Notes: generated by a model not told the origin, from the sequence alone. 64,000 nucleotides of DNA from Trichocoleus sp. FACHB-46 (GCF_014695385.1 NZ_JACJOD010000011.1:62001-126000); one strand, 5' to 3'; shown: positions 45,190-54,817, counted from the stretch's first letter. Translations and numbers: made by a program.

Positions 45190-45576
45190 ATGTCTAAGAT
45201 TGCGGTGTTGGATGATGATCAACAATGGGGATTCGCAATTAAACGATTTTTTAGAAATGAGTTTGATGTATCTAACTATGTAGATGTTTATAGCTTCTTG
45301 CCCAAAGCCCATGAGTATGATCTGGCGATCGTCGATTTTTCCATTCCACCCGCCAGATTTGAAAAAAACATCAATGGCTGTGAGTTAATTTGCCAGCTAA
45401 AAAACGATTTACTCGATCCGCCTGTGCTAATCCTAGCCACTGGATTTTTGAGTCAACATGATTTGGAGGCTGGTAAAGCCCTTTGCCCGCAAGCCGATGG
45501 ATTTCTAGTCAAAGATATGGGTTTAGAAGCAATCCTGGCGCAAATCAAGCAATTTTTAGCGGCTAATCGTTCGTGA
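45190..45576 (+). CDS. Second single-domain response regulator
   Basis: 128 residues, again only a receiver: AVLDDDQQWGF, acceptor Asp in AIVDFSIP, Thr in LATGFL and Lys in FLVKDM. Compared with the first receiver the region before the Asp carries a Phe-Leu-Pro-rich turn and a basic insertion (PARFEKNINGC). The gap of 149 nt to the first receiver leaves room for its own promoter. The pair downstream of one kinase suggests branched signalling. Confidence 0.87.
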   Translation: MSKIAVLDDDQQWGFAIKRFFRNEFDVSNYVDVYSFLPKAHEYDLAIVDFSIPPARFEKNINGCELICQLKNDLLDPPVLILATGFLSQHDLEAGKALCPQADGFLVKDMGLEAILAQIKQFLAANRS

Positions 45577-45830
45577 AATCATTACTCATTTAGTCGAGTA
45601 GACGGGTTATCTGAAGCCGAGAAGATGTCGATATCGCGATCGCCCCTCAACCTGGAAATTGGGCTCTGCACTTGGATTGCTATATCAAGGTTTGCTGGCT
45701 AGGTTATCTCTTGAGGATCTGGTAGGGTTTTAAGACGGCCTCTCTGGTAGGCCGCTTAGGGTAGCCTTGTCGGTTGCCTACGCTTGTTTGTAAGCATCAA
45801 AGCATTTTGCTTCAGTTAAAGAGGGGCAGC
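45577..45830. other. Spacer before argF
   Basis: 254 nt with no gene. A short hairpin CGGCCT/AGGCCG (45736-45754, loop CTCTGGT) lies in the probable argF leader; no T-run follows, so it is not a clear terminator. Confidence 0.5.
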
Positions 45831-46754
45831 ATGGAGGCAATGAAAGGACGGGATCTCCTAAGTTTGGCGGATCTCACCCCAGACGAGGTGCAAGGGCTAC
45901 TGGATTTGGCAGGACAGATGAAGGCGGGCAAAGTCGCACCGCACTGTCCCAAAGTTTTAGGGTTGCTGTTCTATAAAGCCTCAACGCGGACGCGGGTGAG
46001 CTTTTCGGTTGCCATGTACCAACTAGGGGGACAAGTCCTAGACCTAAACCCAAACGTGACTCAAGTCGGGCGAGGAGAACCGCTGGAGGATACAGCGCGC
46101 GTTCTAGATCGCTATCTCGACATCATGGCGATCCGGACGTTTGAGCAGCAAGACCTTGAAACATTTGCCCATCATGCTCAGATTCCCGTGATCAATGCCC
46201 TGAGTGATTTGGAGCATCCTTGCCAAATTTTGGCGGATTTACTGACCGTTCAGGAAACGTTTGGTACTTTAGCGGGTCTGACGTTAACCTACTTAGGAGA
46301 TGGCAACAACGTGGCCCATTCTCTCCTATTGGGTTGTGCCTTAGTTGGAATGAATGTACGAGTAGCCACACCCCCTGAATACAAGCCTTTACCCGCAATT
46401 GTGGAACAGGCCAAAGCGATCGCCGAAGGTCGCTCAGAAGTGACTGTCACTCATGATCCAGAAACAGCCGTCAAAGCTGCTCAAGTACTCTACACGGATG
46501 TCTGGGCCAGCATGGGCCAAGAAGCAGATGCTGCCTCTCGCATTCCTATCTTTCAGCCGTATCAAGTGAATGAACCCCTGCTGAGCTTAGCGGACCCCAA
46601 GGCGATCGTTTTACATTGCCTCCCAGCGCACCGGGGAGAAGAAATTACCGATGGCGTAATGGAAGGCGAGCAGTCCAAGATTTGGGACCAAGCGGAAAAT
46701 CGTCTTCATGCTCAGAAGGCATTGCTGGCTAGCTTGCTAGGAGCCGGTGCGTAG
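45831..46754 (+). CDS. argF: Ornithine carbamoyltransferase
   Basis: 307 residues, the normal length. It makes citrulline from ornithine and carbamoyl phosphate in arginine synthesis. Carbamoyl-phosphate site KASTRTRVSF, ALSDLEHPCQ and the ornithine loop HCLPAHRGEEI are intact. ATG at 45831 has GAGGGG five nt upstream; an ATG at 45840 is also in frame, and a longer frame reaches 45774 but would add a non-homologous N-terminus. It stands alone, upstream of lexA. Confidence 0.95.
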   Translation: MEAMKGRDLLSLADLTPDEVQGLLDLAGQMKAGKVAPHCPKVLGLLFYKASTRTRVSFSVAMYQLGGQVLDLNPNVTQVGRGEPLEDTARVLDRYLDIMAIRTFEQQDLETFAHHAQIPVINALSDLEHPCQILADLLTVQETFGTLAGLTLTYLGDGNNVAHSLLLGCALVGMNVRVATPPEYKPLPAIVEQAKAIAEGRSEVTVTHDPETAVKAAQVLYTDVWASMGQEADAASRIPIFQPYQVNEPLLSLADPKAIVLHCLPAHRGEEITDGVMEGEQSKIWDQAENRLHAQKALLASLLGAGA

Positions 46755-46815
46755 GCGATCACAAGTTTATTTGGCTCAAGATTTGGCTCAGGGCTAGACA
46801 GACGAGAATTGTGAT

Positions 46816-46829
46816 GATACAAATGTTCT
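46816..46829 (+). promoter_or_regulatory. Candidate LexA (SOS) operator upstream of lexA
   Basis: GATACAAATGTTCT matches the cyanobacterial LexA consensus RGTACNNNDGTWCB at all but one fixed position (A where G is expected in the left half). It lies 34 nt before the lexA start codon, a position that would allow autoregulation. Confidence 0.6.
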
Positions 46830-46863
46830 ATGGGGTGAGAATAATCAACCACCTAAAATTTTT

Positions 46864-47481
46864 ATGGAACGCCTCACTGAAGCCCAACAGCAACTTTTCG
46901 ACTGGTTATTAGAGTATATCCGTCACCACCACCATTCGCCGTCCATTCGGCAGATGATGCAGGCGATGGAGTTGAAGTCGCCCGCTCCCATCCAAAGCCG
47001 CTTAGAGCACCTGCGCGCTAAGGGATATATTAGCTGGACCGAGGGCAAAGCTCGGACAATCCGGATTTTGCAAGCGGATACCCAGGGTGTACCTATTCTA
47101 GGCGCGATCGCTGCTGGTGGCTTGGTCGAGCCGTTTACGGATACAGTGGATCGCTTAGATCTGTCTAATCTTCTGCTGCAACCTCAATATTTCGCGTTGC
47201 GAGTCACTGGCGACAGCATGATTGAAGCGCTGATCGCTCCTGGTGATGTCGTGATTATGAAACCTGTCGCCGATCCTAAGTCTCTCAAGAACGGCACCAT
47301 TGTCGCCGCGATGGTGGAGGGACATGGTACGACTCTGAAGCACTTCCATCGCAAGGGCAGCAAAGTGACGTTGAAGCCTGCGAATGTGAAGTATCCACCA
47401 ATTGAAGTGTCTGCTAGTCACGTACAGGTGCAAGGCTCACTGGTTGGTGTTTGGCGCGGTCTTGAGACGGCTCTCGCTTAA
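46864..47481 (+). CDS. lexA: SOS repressor LexA
   Basis: 205 residues with the LexA layout: N-terminal winged HTH (SPSIRQMMQAMELKSP) and a C-terminal S24 autoprotease domain. All elements of self-cleavage are present: the Ala84-Gly85 scissile bond in AIAAGGLVEPF, the nucleophile Ser118 in TGDSMIEA and the catalytic Lys159 in TTLKHF. Some cyanobacteria, such as Synechocystis, have lost these; here the repressor should respond to RecA in the normal way. A near-consensus operator precedes the gene. Confidence 0.94.
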   Translation: MERLTEAQQQLFDWLLEYIRHHHHSPSIRQMMQAMELKSPAPIQSRLEHLRAKGYISWTEGKARTIRILQADTQGVPILGAIAAGGLVEPFTDTVDRLDLSNLLLQPQYFALRVTGDSMIEALIAPGDVVIMKPVADPKSLKNGTIVAAMVEGHGTTLKHFHRKGSKVTLKPANVKYPPIEVSASHVQVQGSLVGVWRGLETALA

Positions 47482-47585
47482 TTTTGTAACAGCTCCCTAC
47501 AATCAATGAGTGCTTGAATCTTCCTGTGGCATGATTGTCAGACTGCGACAGGAAGGCTCTGTTGTGGGAGGAATTCTAACTAACT

Positions 47586-48860
47586 GTGAAAGCGACTCAA
47601 TCTGTGCTGCAAGTATTTCAAAGCCGCAAAATGGCTGCATTATTGCTGTTGGGCTTTGCTTCTGGCTTGCCATTATTTTTGACTAGTAAAACCCTGCAAG
47701 CTTGGATGACGGTGGAAGGAGTCGACCTGAAGTCGATTGGCCTGTTTAGCTTGGTAGGCTTACCGTACTCTCTAAAGTTTCTGTGGTCCCCTATTCTCGA
47801 TCGGTTTATCCCACCATTTCTAGGGCGACGACGAGGTTGGTTAATTTTGACCCAAGGTGCATTGCTGCTGGCTATTGGCGCGATGGCGTTGCAAAACCCT
47901 GCTCAAGCTCTGCAACTGTTGGCGCTGAATGCTCTGATCATTGCTTTCTTCAGTGCCACCCAAGATATTGCGTTTGATGCCTACCGCACAGATGTGCTGG
48001 AAACCCATGAAATGGGAGCAGGGGCAGCGGTAGCGGTGTTGGGATATCGCATTGCTCTTTTAATCACTGGTTCCTTAGCCCTGATTTTGGCAGATCGGAT
48101 TCCTTGGCCCACCGTTTACTTGTTGCTGGCAGTGCTAATGGCAATCGGAATGATAACAGCGCTTTGGGCTCCAGAACCCGTGTTGCGCGATCGCCCTCCC
48201 GATTCTTTAGCAGATGCTGTCAGGTTGCCCTTCATTGAGTTTTTTCAGCGGCTCGGGGCAGTGCGAGGCGCTTTGATTCTGGTGTTCATCGTGCTCTACA
48301 AGCTCGGAGACGCCCTCGTCAATAATATGTCTACCCCATTTTTGCTGAAGACGGGTTTCACCCAGACCGATATTGGCGCGATTCAGGGAGGAATGGGGCT
48401 GCTGGCAACCATTGTTGGGGTGTTAGCAGGAGGTGCGGTCCTTAGTAAATTGGGCATTAACCGCTCCCTCTGGATATTTGGTGGGCTACAAGCGGTTAGT
48501 AACTTGGCCTACTTAGGGCTATCCCAGGTTGGTAGAGACTACTCGTTTATGGTGGTCGCAATTAATATCGAGAACTTCTGTGCAGGATTAGGCACAGCCG
48601 CTTTTGTCGCTTTCTTGATGAGCCTCTGTAACCAACGGTTTTCGGCGACGCAGTTTGCCCTACTTTCCAGCCTCATGGCGGTTAGTCGTGACATTTTGGT
48701 GGCACCCGCAGGTGGGATTGTGGAAGCAACAGGTTGGCCTTTATTCTTTACGCTATCGCTGGTGGCAGCGTTACCAGGTTTATTACTTTTACCTGTTTTT
48801 GCGCCTTGGAATGCCAAAGTTGAGGCGGTAAATGCTAATGGAGAGGACGGAGACGATTAG
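47586..48860 (+). CDS. MFS transporter, AmpG/PAT-like
   Basis: 424 residues with about 12 membrane helices. Sequence features of the AmpG peptide/muropeptide branch: GFASGLPLFLTSKTLQAWM, then SLVGLPYSLKFLWSPILDRF, then FFSATQDIAFDAYRTD. The start is a GTG at 47586; an in-frame ATG at 47631 would remove part of the first helix. In proteobacteria AmpG imports cell-wall fragments for recycling; whether the cyanobacterial homologue does so is not known. GGAGG is 13 nt upstream of the GTG. Confidence 0.87.
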   Translation: MKATQSVLQVFQSRKMAALLLLGFASGLPLFLTSKTLQAWMTVEGVDLKSIGLFSLVGLPYSLKFLWSPILDRFIPPFLGRRRGWLILTQGALLLAIGAMALQNPAQALQLLALNALIIAFFSATQDIAFDAYRTDVLETHEMGAGAAVAVLGYRIALLITGSLALILADRIPWPTVYLLLAVLMAIGMITALWAPEPVLRDRPPDSLADAVRLPFIEFFQRLGAVRGALILVFIVLYKLGDALVNNMSTPFLLKTGFTQTDIGAIQGGMGLLATIVGVLAGGAVLSKLGINRSLWIFGGLQAVSNLAYLGLSQVGRDYSFMVVAINIENFCAGLGTAAFVAFLMSLCNQRFSATQFALLSSLMAVSRDILVAPAGGIVEATGWPLFFTLSLVAALPGLLLLPVFAPWNAKVEAVNANGEDGDD

Positions 48861-48950
48861 CTGTATCGGTTGTAGGATGAAGAGAGAGTCGCTTCACAAA
48901 TCTTAGATTTTTTCTCAGACAAATTTTCTTACCTACGATTCCCTGTCACT

Positions 48951-49190
48951 ATGGCTTTCTTTCGTCAGTACATTGCCCCTCTGATTGTGGTCTTGGTCTT
49001 TCTGGTCGCTCTGGTTGCAGTCAGCGCTCGTATCTTTTTGCCAACGGATATGGCAGCACCTGCTCCCATTGAAGAAGTGGGTTTGCAAACTATTCCGGCT
49101 CGCCCAGACCAAGTGGCTGATTTACCACCAGCGCTGTCAGCCCTGATTAAAGGATTACCAGATGATCCAGCGTTGTCCGAGCAACTGTAA
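48951..49190 (+). CDS. Small single-pass membrane protein
   Basis: 79 residues, unrecognised. Residues 8-28 (APLIVVLVFLVALVAVSA) form one membrane helix; the rest is a polar, Pro/Ala-rich tail (ADLPPALSALIKGLPDD). The coding frame is clean and the gene stands between the AmpG-like transporter and the acetyltransferase on the same strand. Function unknown. Confidence 0.65.
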   Translation: MAFFRQYIAPLIVVLVFLVALVAVSARIFLPTDMAAPAPIEEVGLQTIPARPDQVADLPPALSALIKGLPDDPALSEQL

Positions 49191-49220
49191 CTCCTGGTTT
49201 TGTAGGGTGATTAAGTAGCG

Positions 49221-49748
49221 GTGTCCTCACCGAAGCTATTGTTGCCAGGTTATTGGTTGCGCTCTGGCTCTGGCTTGGAACGAGCGTTGCTGGTGAAGTT
49301 TATGCAGCGAACTTACCAGGAACTATACCCAGATCAAGATTTTTCTCATTTAGCGCAGACTGTGGAGCGCTACCTGACTCATGACAGTCCTGTCTGGTGG
49401 GTGGAGCTAGAGGAGCCAAGCCCTGCTACTTCTACGACTCTGTTGTCTCGTGCGGCTTTGTCACCCGTGGCCTGTCTATGGCTGGGTAACTCGGTTGACC
49501 AAGTGACAGGCGATCGCCATGCTTGTATCTTTTTGCTGTATGTCCTGCCAGAACATCGGCGGCGAGGGATTGCTGCGGCTCTAATTCAACATGCGATCGC
49601 TTGGTCTCAGGCAAGGGGCGATCGCCAACTGGGGCTGCAAGTATTTCAAGCCAACCAACCTGCGCTGAACCTGTACCAAAAGCTAGGGTTTCAAACGCAG
49701 GCTTTATGGATGGTTAAGCCGTTGGAATCACCGTCCACCGAAGGGTAA
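49221..49748 (+). CDS. GNAT-family N-acetyltransferase
   Basis: 175 residues with a GTG start. The acetyl-CoA motif A is visible: LLYVLPEHRRRGIAAALIQHAIAWSQARG, and motif B in LGLQVFQANQPALNLYQKLGFQ. It transfers an acetyl group to an unknown amine, in cytosol. The N-terminal half (about 1-60) is less conserved. It follows the small membrane protein at 30 nt and may be co-transcribed with it. Confidence 0.85.
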   Translation: MSSPKLLLPGYWLRSGSGLERALLVKFMQRTYQELYPDQDFSHLAQTVERYLTHDSPVWWVELEEPSPATSTTLLSRAALSPVACLWLGNSVDQVTGDRHACIFLLYVLPEHRRRGIAAALIQHAIAWSQARGDRQLGLQVFQANQPALNLYQKLGFQTQALWMVKPLESPSTEG

Positions 49749-50095
49749 GTATCGGTAACCAGGACTTTGGCAGAAAAATGGGTTTAAGTGGTACTAGCGC
49801 GATCGCCTTAGGCTTTGGCTTTGGCTCCGCGAGCTTGCCAAAGCGATCGCTAATATTTTCAGGAATGTTGTGGCTCGCTACTACTACGGTTGGCTTAGAT
49901 ACTGCATCCTGACCAATATTGTTATATTTTTGCGAAGAATCTGTAGCTTACTCCTTCCGGCACTACTACCTCGCAAGTTAAGTTGGGATAGAGTCAAAAC
50001 TGCGAAATCATCCCCCAATTCTGCAGTTCCACTACCGCAAAAACTCTACCTGTTGACCTGCTCCTGCACCCCGCTAAGTGCTGTAAAGTGACAGT
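49749..50095. other. Intergenic region with HIP1-flanked hairpin
   Basis: 347 nt without a gene. At 49799-49850 two GCGATCGC octamers flank an 8-bp stem, GCTTTGGC (49818-49825) with GCCAAAGC (49837-49844), plus a GGCTTT hexamer repeat. Elements like this are common in cyanobacterial spacers. No T-run follows, so it is not an obvious terminator. Confidence 0.6.
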
Positions 50096-50854
50096 ATGTA
50101 TGATGATGACGACCTAACAGTACTCGATCTTGAGGCTGAACTGGAGAGCCCCCTCGACCGCATGGGGCCAATTGATGCTGAGTCTGAGACACCGAAGCCA
50201 AATCCAGAGGCAATGCTGGCGCTCTTAGACGCACCGGAGACCAACCAGCGGATGTTGGCAGCTAGAGCTTTTTGTGAGTTGCAGGATGATCGTGCGATTC
50301 CGCAGTTGATTAGCCTGTTACAGGATGCTTGCCCGTTGGTGCGAGTCAGTGCAGCCTATGGTTTGGGGCGGAATCCGAGTCATGAGGCGGTGGAGCCGTT
50401 GATTGACCAACTGAATCGCGATTGGAATGGCTACGTGCGTAAAGGCGTAGTTTGGGCCTTGGGCAACTGCCGCGATCGCCGCTCTCTCTTGCCGCTGATT
50501 GATGCACTCAAGACTGATATTTCCGCCGTACGACTTTGGGCTGCGAGCGCCTTATCTCAAATGTCGGATGTGAACTACGAATCTGTGATTGCTGCGATTC
50601 CACCGCTGATCGAAGGCTTAAGACGTGATCCGGTAGCGGCAGTCCGAAGCAACTGTGCTTGGTCGGTGGGGCAACTGTGCCGTGAACTACCTTCCAACGT
50701 TGTGTATGCGACGGCGATCGATGCGCTAATCGAAGCCTTTGCTGAGGACGAAGAACTGGGTGTGCAAGAAGATGCCAAAACCGCTTTGCTGAAAGTGGGC
50801 GATCCGCGTGGCTTGCAGGTGATTGAAGAAATCGAGCGCGATCGCTTGATATAA
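50096..50854 (+). CDS. HEAT-repeat protein, PBS lyase-like
   Basis: 252 residues made of HEAT/PBS-lyase-type units about 30 residues apart, following a variable acidic N-terminus of about 60. Examples: AARAFCELQDDRAIPQLISLL, VRVSAAYGLGRNPSHEAVEPL, VRKGVVWALGNCRDRRSLLPL, VRLWAASALSQM and VRSNCAWSVGQL. Such proteins in cyanobacteria include phycobilin lyases and adaptor proteins; this one lacks an obvious CpcE/F partner here, so a scaffold role is as likely. Cytosolic. Confidence 0.85.
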   Translation: MYDDDDLTVLDLEAELESPLDRMGPIDAESETPKPNPEAMLALLDAPETNQRMLAARAFCELQDDRAIPQLISLLQDACPLVRVSAAYGLGRNPSHEAVEPLIDQLNRDWNGYVRKGVVWALGNCRDRRSLLPLIDALKTDISAVRLWAASALSQMSDVNYESVIAAIPPLIEGLRRDPVAAVRSNCAWSVGQLCRELPSNVVYATAIDALIEAFAEDEELGVQEDAKTALLKVGDPRGLQVIEEIERDRLI

Positions 50855-50950
50855 CGGTTAGCTGCAACGGTTGGTGACTATGGCGCTCTCCCGAGACAAT
50901 TTTACAACGCTGGTGGTAGCGATTGCACTCCGGTAGAACTAGCATGCTCA

Positions 50951-52180
50951 TCAACCGATCGCCTGACCTGCCAACCAAGCAGTTGTCCAAGCGCTTTGAA
51001 AGTTGAAGCCGCCTGTAACCCCATCAATATCTAGAATTTCTCCAGCTAGGTAAAGCCTTGGACAGCAGCGGCTTTCCATCGTTTTGAAATCCACTTCTTT
51101 TAAGCTGACTCCGCCACAAGTGACAAACTCCTCTTTAAAGGCACCTTTACCTTTCACGGTATAGGAACCCTGAGTCAGTTCTTGCAGCAGTTGGTTTAGG
51201 GCTTTATTAGAGAGCTCTGCCCAACGAGTTGTTTCTGTAATGCCAGCACTAGCAATCAACCGTTCCCACAGACGGCGAGGTAAGAGAACTGGGCAATTGG
51301 GGGCGATCGCTTTTCTGGGTAACTGAGACTTCACTGCAAGCAATTGCTCCCGAAGGGCTTCTGGTTTGTATTGCGGCAACCAGTTGATTTGCAGAGTGCC
51401 TTGATAACGGCTGTCATGCAGCGCCCTGGCTCCCCAAGCAGACAGTTTCAGTACGGCTGGTCCACTCAAGCCCCAGTGCGTAATTAGTAATGGCCCGCTT
51501 TGCTCGAATTGCTCATCATTGCTTGTCCGCAAGCGCACTCGGACTGAGGAGGCAGAAACACCTGCTAAGTCGTGCAGACGCGGATCGGAAACATTAAAGG
51601 TAAACAAAGAAGGTACAGGAGGCGCTACTTTGTGACCCAACTGTTTAGCGAGTTGATACCCTTGGGGACTGCTCCCTGTGGTGAGCAAGAGGCGATCGCA
51701 ACTGAGGGTCTGCCCAGACTTTAACGCCACCTCAAAGCCGGAATCTAAGCGAGTAATTTCCGCCACCGGAACTCCAGTGCGAATCTCCACTCCCGCCGCC
51801 TTAGCCGCATGAATGAAGCAATCCACAATGGTTTCCGAATCATCGGTGGTAGGAAACATTCGCCCATCAGCTTCGGTTTTCAGTTCCACACCATGCTGAT
51901 CTAGCCAAGCAATCATGTCTCGTGGCTGGAAACGGGTGAAAGCTCCCCGTAAAGCTTTGCCACCCCTGGGGTAGTACTGCGTTAAAACGGCTGGGTCAAA
52001 ACAGGCATGGGTCACGTTGCAGCGCCCGCCCCCTGAAATTCTAACTTTGGGCAAAAGTTGACGGCCTGCTTCTAGCAGCATGACTTGCGCGTGGGGGTGC
52101 GCCTCAGCACAGGCGATCGCGCCAAAAAAGCCTGCCGCTCCGCCCCCAATCACTAAAACTTTTAACGGTCGTGAAGACAA
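50951..52180 (-). CDS. FAD-dependent oxidoreductase, HI0933/BaiN family
   Basis: 409 residues. FAD-binding N-terminus VLVIGGGAAGFFGAIA, followed by the family-specific PKVRISGGGRCNVTHA and, later, KEEFVTCGGVSLKEV, then LYLAGEILDIDGVTGGFNFQ. These mark the HI0933-like flavoprotein group, known as aminoacetone oxidase-like or BaiN enzymes. The substrate is uncertain. Divergent from nothing obvious; its stop is near the HEAT gene, convergently arranged. Confidence 0.92.
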   Translation of the reverse strand: MSSRPLKVLVIGGGAAGFFGAIACAEAHPHAQVMLLEAGRQLLPKVRISGGGRCNVTHACFDPAVLTQYYPRGGKALRGAFTRFQPRDMIAWLDQHGVELKTEADGRMFPTTDDSETIVDCFIHAAKAAGVEIRTGVPVAEITRLDSGFEVALKSGQTLSCDRLLLTTGSSPQGYQLAKQLGHKVAPPVPSLFTFNVSDPRLHDLAGVSASSVRVRLRTSNDEQFEQSGPLLITHWGLSGPAVLKLSAWGARALHDSRYQGTLQINWLPQYKPEALREQLLAVKSQLPRKAIAPNCPVLLPRRLWERLIASAGITETTRWAELSNKALNQLLQELTQGSYTVKGKGAFKEEFVTCGGVSLKEVDFKTMESRCCPRLYLAGEILDIDGVTGGFNFQSAWTTAWLAGQAIG

Positions 52181-52254
52181 AGGAATTCTAACCCTGATTG
52201 CAAATCCTTGATTCTAGGCTAACGCTTCAGTTCCACAAAAAGCTGAAGCCAGCG

Positions 52255-53676
52255 CTAATCTCTCTTTTTGCCGTCTCCCTTCTCCTGCTCTTTAGCTCGC
52301 TCCTTTTCTTGTTTTTCTGCTTCTCGTGCTGCTTCTGCGGCTCGTTCTTCTGCCTCTTGCTGTTGCTCTGCGGCTTTTTCGTCTGGCGGTTCAGGAGGAA
52401 TGTTCTCAGATTCTGGGGGTAGAGAGGGACTAGTTGACGGAGGTGCAGGTTCTAAGTCGCCTTCTGGTTCAGGAGAGGTTGGAGCGGGCGGTTCAGGCTC
52501 GTCGGGGGGTGATGGCTCAGGAGCCTCTGGTAGCACCGGGGGTGTAGGAGTAGAGATGGCTTCTGGAGCGGGAGTTGCAGCTTCTTGAGTTGGAGCTGGG
52601 CTGGAAGGCGGAGCGACAGGACTCGGTTGGGCTACGGATGGGTTTGAAGTGGAGGGTTGTCTGGCAACTAAGGCTCCTACCGTTGCAGCTACGATCGCTG
52701 CCAGTCCACCAATCAGCACGTACCGCCAGAGTTGGGAGCGAGGAGATGCAGCAACGACCGTAGGAACTGACCGAGGAGCTGGCCGAGAAACTGGCCGATG
52801 TTGTGGAATTACGGCCACCGTTGCCGCTTGGGTGGTAGCGGAGGGAGTTGGCTGACTGGCAAATTGAGAGTCAGGTAGCAACTGGAGCCACTCATCAACA
52901 CTGGCTGGGCGTAATTGAGGTTCGACCGCCATGCCCCTGACGACCGCTTGGTTGACCCTAGCACTCAAGTCCGATCGCCACTCTCTGGGTTCTCGGAGGG
53001 GTTGGCGATCGCGAAGAATTGAGGGGGCAGGGACTTGAGCTGTCAGCAGCATGTAGAGAGTGGCTGCTAAGCCATAAACATCAGTGGCAGGGGTGCGCTT
53101 CTCCTGGGGCAGATATTGCTCAATGGGAGCGTAACCAGGTGATACGAAGCTGGTATGAGTCTGCACCGCTCCCGGCGAAAACTCCCGCGCAATGCCAAAG
53201 TCGATCAAAATCACTTGATCGGTTCCTTGGCGCAAAATCAAGTTCTGAGGCTTCACATCTCGGTGCAGTAGACCATTCTGATGGACAACTTTTAGTGCTA
53301 GCCCAATCTGACGAATATAGTGAATCGCAGTAGCCTCGCCCAGGGGCGTATTCGGCAGAACGACAGCATCCAAGGTAGCTCCGGGAATATACTCCATCAC
53401 AATGAAGGGCAGACCGTTTTCTGTGAAGAAGTCCATGACCCGAACAATATTGGGATGGATACACAACGCTAGCCTTTTCGCCTCATCCTGAAACTGCTGT
53501 TGCGATTGAGCAAAGTTGGGATCTCGGCGGAGAGACGCATCAAGCGTTTTGATCACCACAGGTTGCGCCAGCGAGTGCAGGATGGCTTTATAGGTAACGC
53601 CAAATCCGCCGCGCCCCAGCTCTTGTTCAACTGTATACTTGCCGTTTTGGAGGTGACTACCAACTAGAGTGCTCAT
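52255..53676 (-). CDS. Ser/Thr protein kinase with C-terminal membrane anchor
   Basis: 473 residues. Kinase domain about 12-265: glycine loop [11 protein letters not shown], Lys in [14 protein letters not shown] with the catalytic Asp, DFGIAREF and the activation-segment end SPGYAPIEQ. After a linker comes a membrane helix (about 320-340, [20 protein letters not shown]). The C-terminal 130 residues are Pro/Glu-rich and then strongly charged (Lys/Glu repeats at the very end). Eukaryotic-like kinases of this shape are frequent in cyanobacteria; the target is unknown. ATG at 53676 is preferred; an in-frame start lies 33 nt upstream. Confidence 0.9.
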   Translation of the reverse strand: MSTLVGSHLQNGKYTVEQELGRGGFGVTYKAILHSLAQPVVIKTLDASLRRDPNFAQSQQQFQDEAKRLALCIHPNIVRVMDFFTENGLPFIVMEYIPGATLDAVVLPNTPLGEATAIHYIRQIGLALKVVHQNGLLHRDVKPQNLILRQGTDQVILIDFGIAREFSPGAVQTHTSFVSPGYAPIEQYLPQEKRTPATDVYGLAATLYMLLTAQVPAPSILRDRQPLREPREWRSDLSARVNQAVVRGMAVEPQLRPASVDEWLQLLPDSQFASQPTPSATTQAATVAVIPQHRPVSRPAPRSVPTVVAASPRSQLWRYVLIGGLAAIVAATVGALVARQPSTSNPSVAQPSPVAPPSSPAPTQEAATPAPEAISTPTPPVLPEAPEPSPPDEPEPPAPTSPEPEGDLEPAPPSTSPSLPPESENIPPEPPDEKAAEQQQEAEERAAEAAREAEKQEKERAKEQEKGDGKKRD

Positions 53677-53709
53677 ACCGCGTTTAGAACCACAAACCTG
53701 CGACCTCAA

Positions 53710-54096
53710 TCAGCCTAACCTGCGATCGCTGACTCTAAACACTAGCCTCATAATTACTGAATGTTCTTCGACTAACCTAGTGAAATTGCAGCGATAAACT
53801 CCAGCGAAGCCGACTAGCTGAAATCAAGCTGCCGTAATCCCACTCATCTGACCATTTGAGGTTGCCTTTACTACGTCAGCACACTAGCATTCCTAATTGT
53901 TGAACTCCACTTCTGCTACGTAGAAATACAGCTCGGACTTCCTATTTTCAAGGGCTGTTAAAGATTTTTTTGTCCGAAAGCTCTTCATCCTTGTGCTTGC
54001 TAGCTTAGTAAAGCCGTCATCTCTCTGTAAATACTTATACAACTGAGACGGCCCAATCACTAGCGTCTATCATCCTTGGGATATCAGAGAATAACC
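53710..54096. other. Intergenic region upstream of a PEP-CTERM gene
   Basis: About 390 nt between divergent genes. It contains HIP1 octamers and an A/T-rich segment at 53930-54000, but no gene or clear repeat. Confidence 0.5.
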
Positions 54097-54690
54097 ATGC
54101 GATTCACTTCCTTCACGAAGCTTCCTCTACTGGCAGTTAGCCTACTGGCACTTTCGGCGATTCCTGCCCAAGCCGCAAATTGCTCCGCTGGCACAGTCAC
54201 TGCCTTTGGCCTTGGTACTTCCACCTCTTGTATCGGCTCATTCGATGGTAATGATGCTCAAGGAGATGGCTCAGGAGCACTCTTTGGTAAGTTATCAACC
54301 GGAGTTTTTGCAGGAATTACGGATTGGGCCTTTGTCGGCAAATCAGATGCGGGGGCCTTTGATGTTACCTCTGGCAACTCTGGCACTTGGAGCGTTGATA
54401 CCGCTTTAACAGGTCCGTTTGTGCTCAGCTTGAAAGCTTCCAATTCCTGGAGCGCTTATTTCTTCGATGGCTCCAGCGATCCTTTTTCCGTGCTGAGTGG
54501 CAAGTGGTCCACAGCTGGAGTGTCTACAAATCGCAAAGGCATCGCTCAAGACCTATCGCACGCCACAATTTATCGAGCTGTGGTCAAGACCCCAGAAGAA
54601 CCCACCAGTGTCCCGGAACCTTCCGCAACTGCAGCGCTTGGATTGGTTGCGATTGGTACCTTCGCATGGCTTAAGCACAAGCAGAGTTAG
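54097..54690 (+). CDS. PEP-CTERM sorting-domain protein
   Basis: 197 residues from the ATG at 54097: signal peptide (SLLALSAIPAQAA), a secreted body of about 140 residues without a recognised domain but with two Cys near the N-terminus (NCSAG, TSCIG), and the tail VPEPSATAALGLVAIGTF followed by a short basic end. In the family this tail is removed by an exosortase and the protein is exported to the surface or matrix. A frame open from 54076 would add a few residues; ATG at 54097 is a better start for the signal peptide. Confidence 0.85.
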   Translation: MRFTSFTKLPLLAVSLLALSAIPAQAANCSAGTVTAFGLGTSTSCIGSFDGNDAQGDGSGALFGKLSTGVFAGITDWAFVGKSDAGAFDVTSGNSGTWSVDTALTGPFVLSLKASNSWSAYFFDGSSDPFSVLSGKWSTAGVSTNRKGIAQDLSHATIYRAVVKTPEEPTSVPEPSATAALGLVAIGTFAWLKHKQS

Positions 54691-54817
54691 AACGCCGGGT
54701 TGAGCCAGTTCCCAAGACATCAAGTCCACTAATATTTGATGTGATCGAGTTCTAGCGATCGCTGGCTTTTCCTCATTAATTTGCCACAGTGCCCTGAATG
54801 CCCTAAATTGTTGAGGT

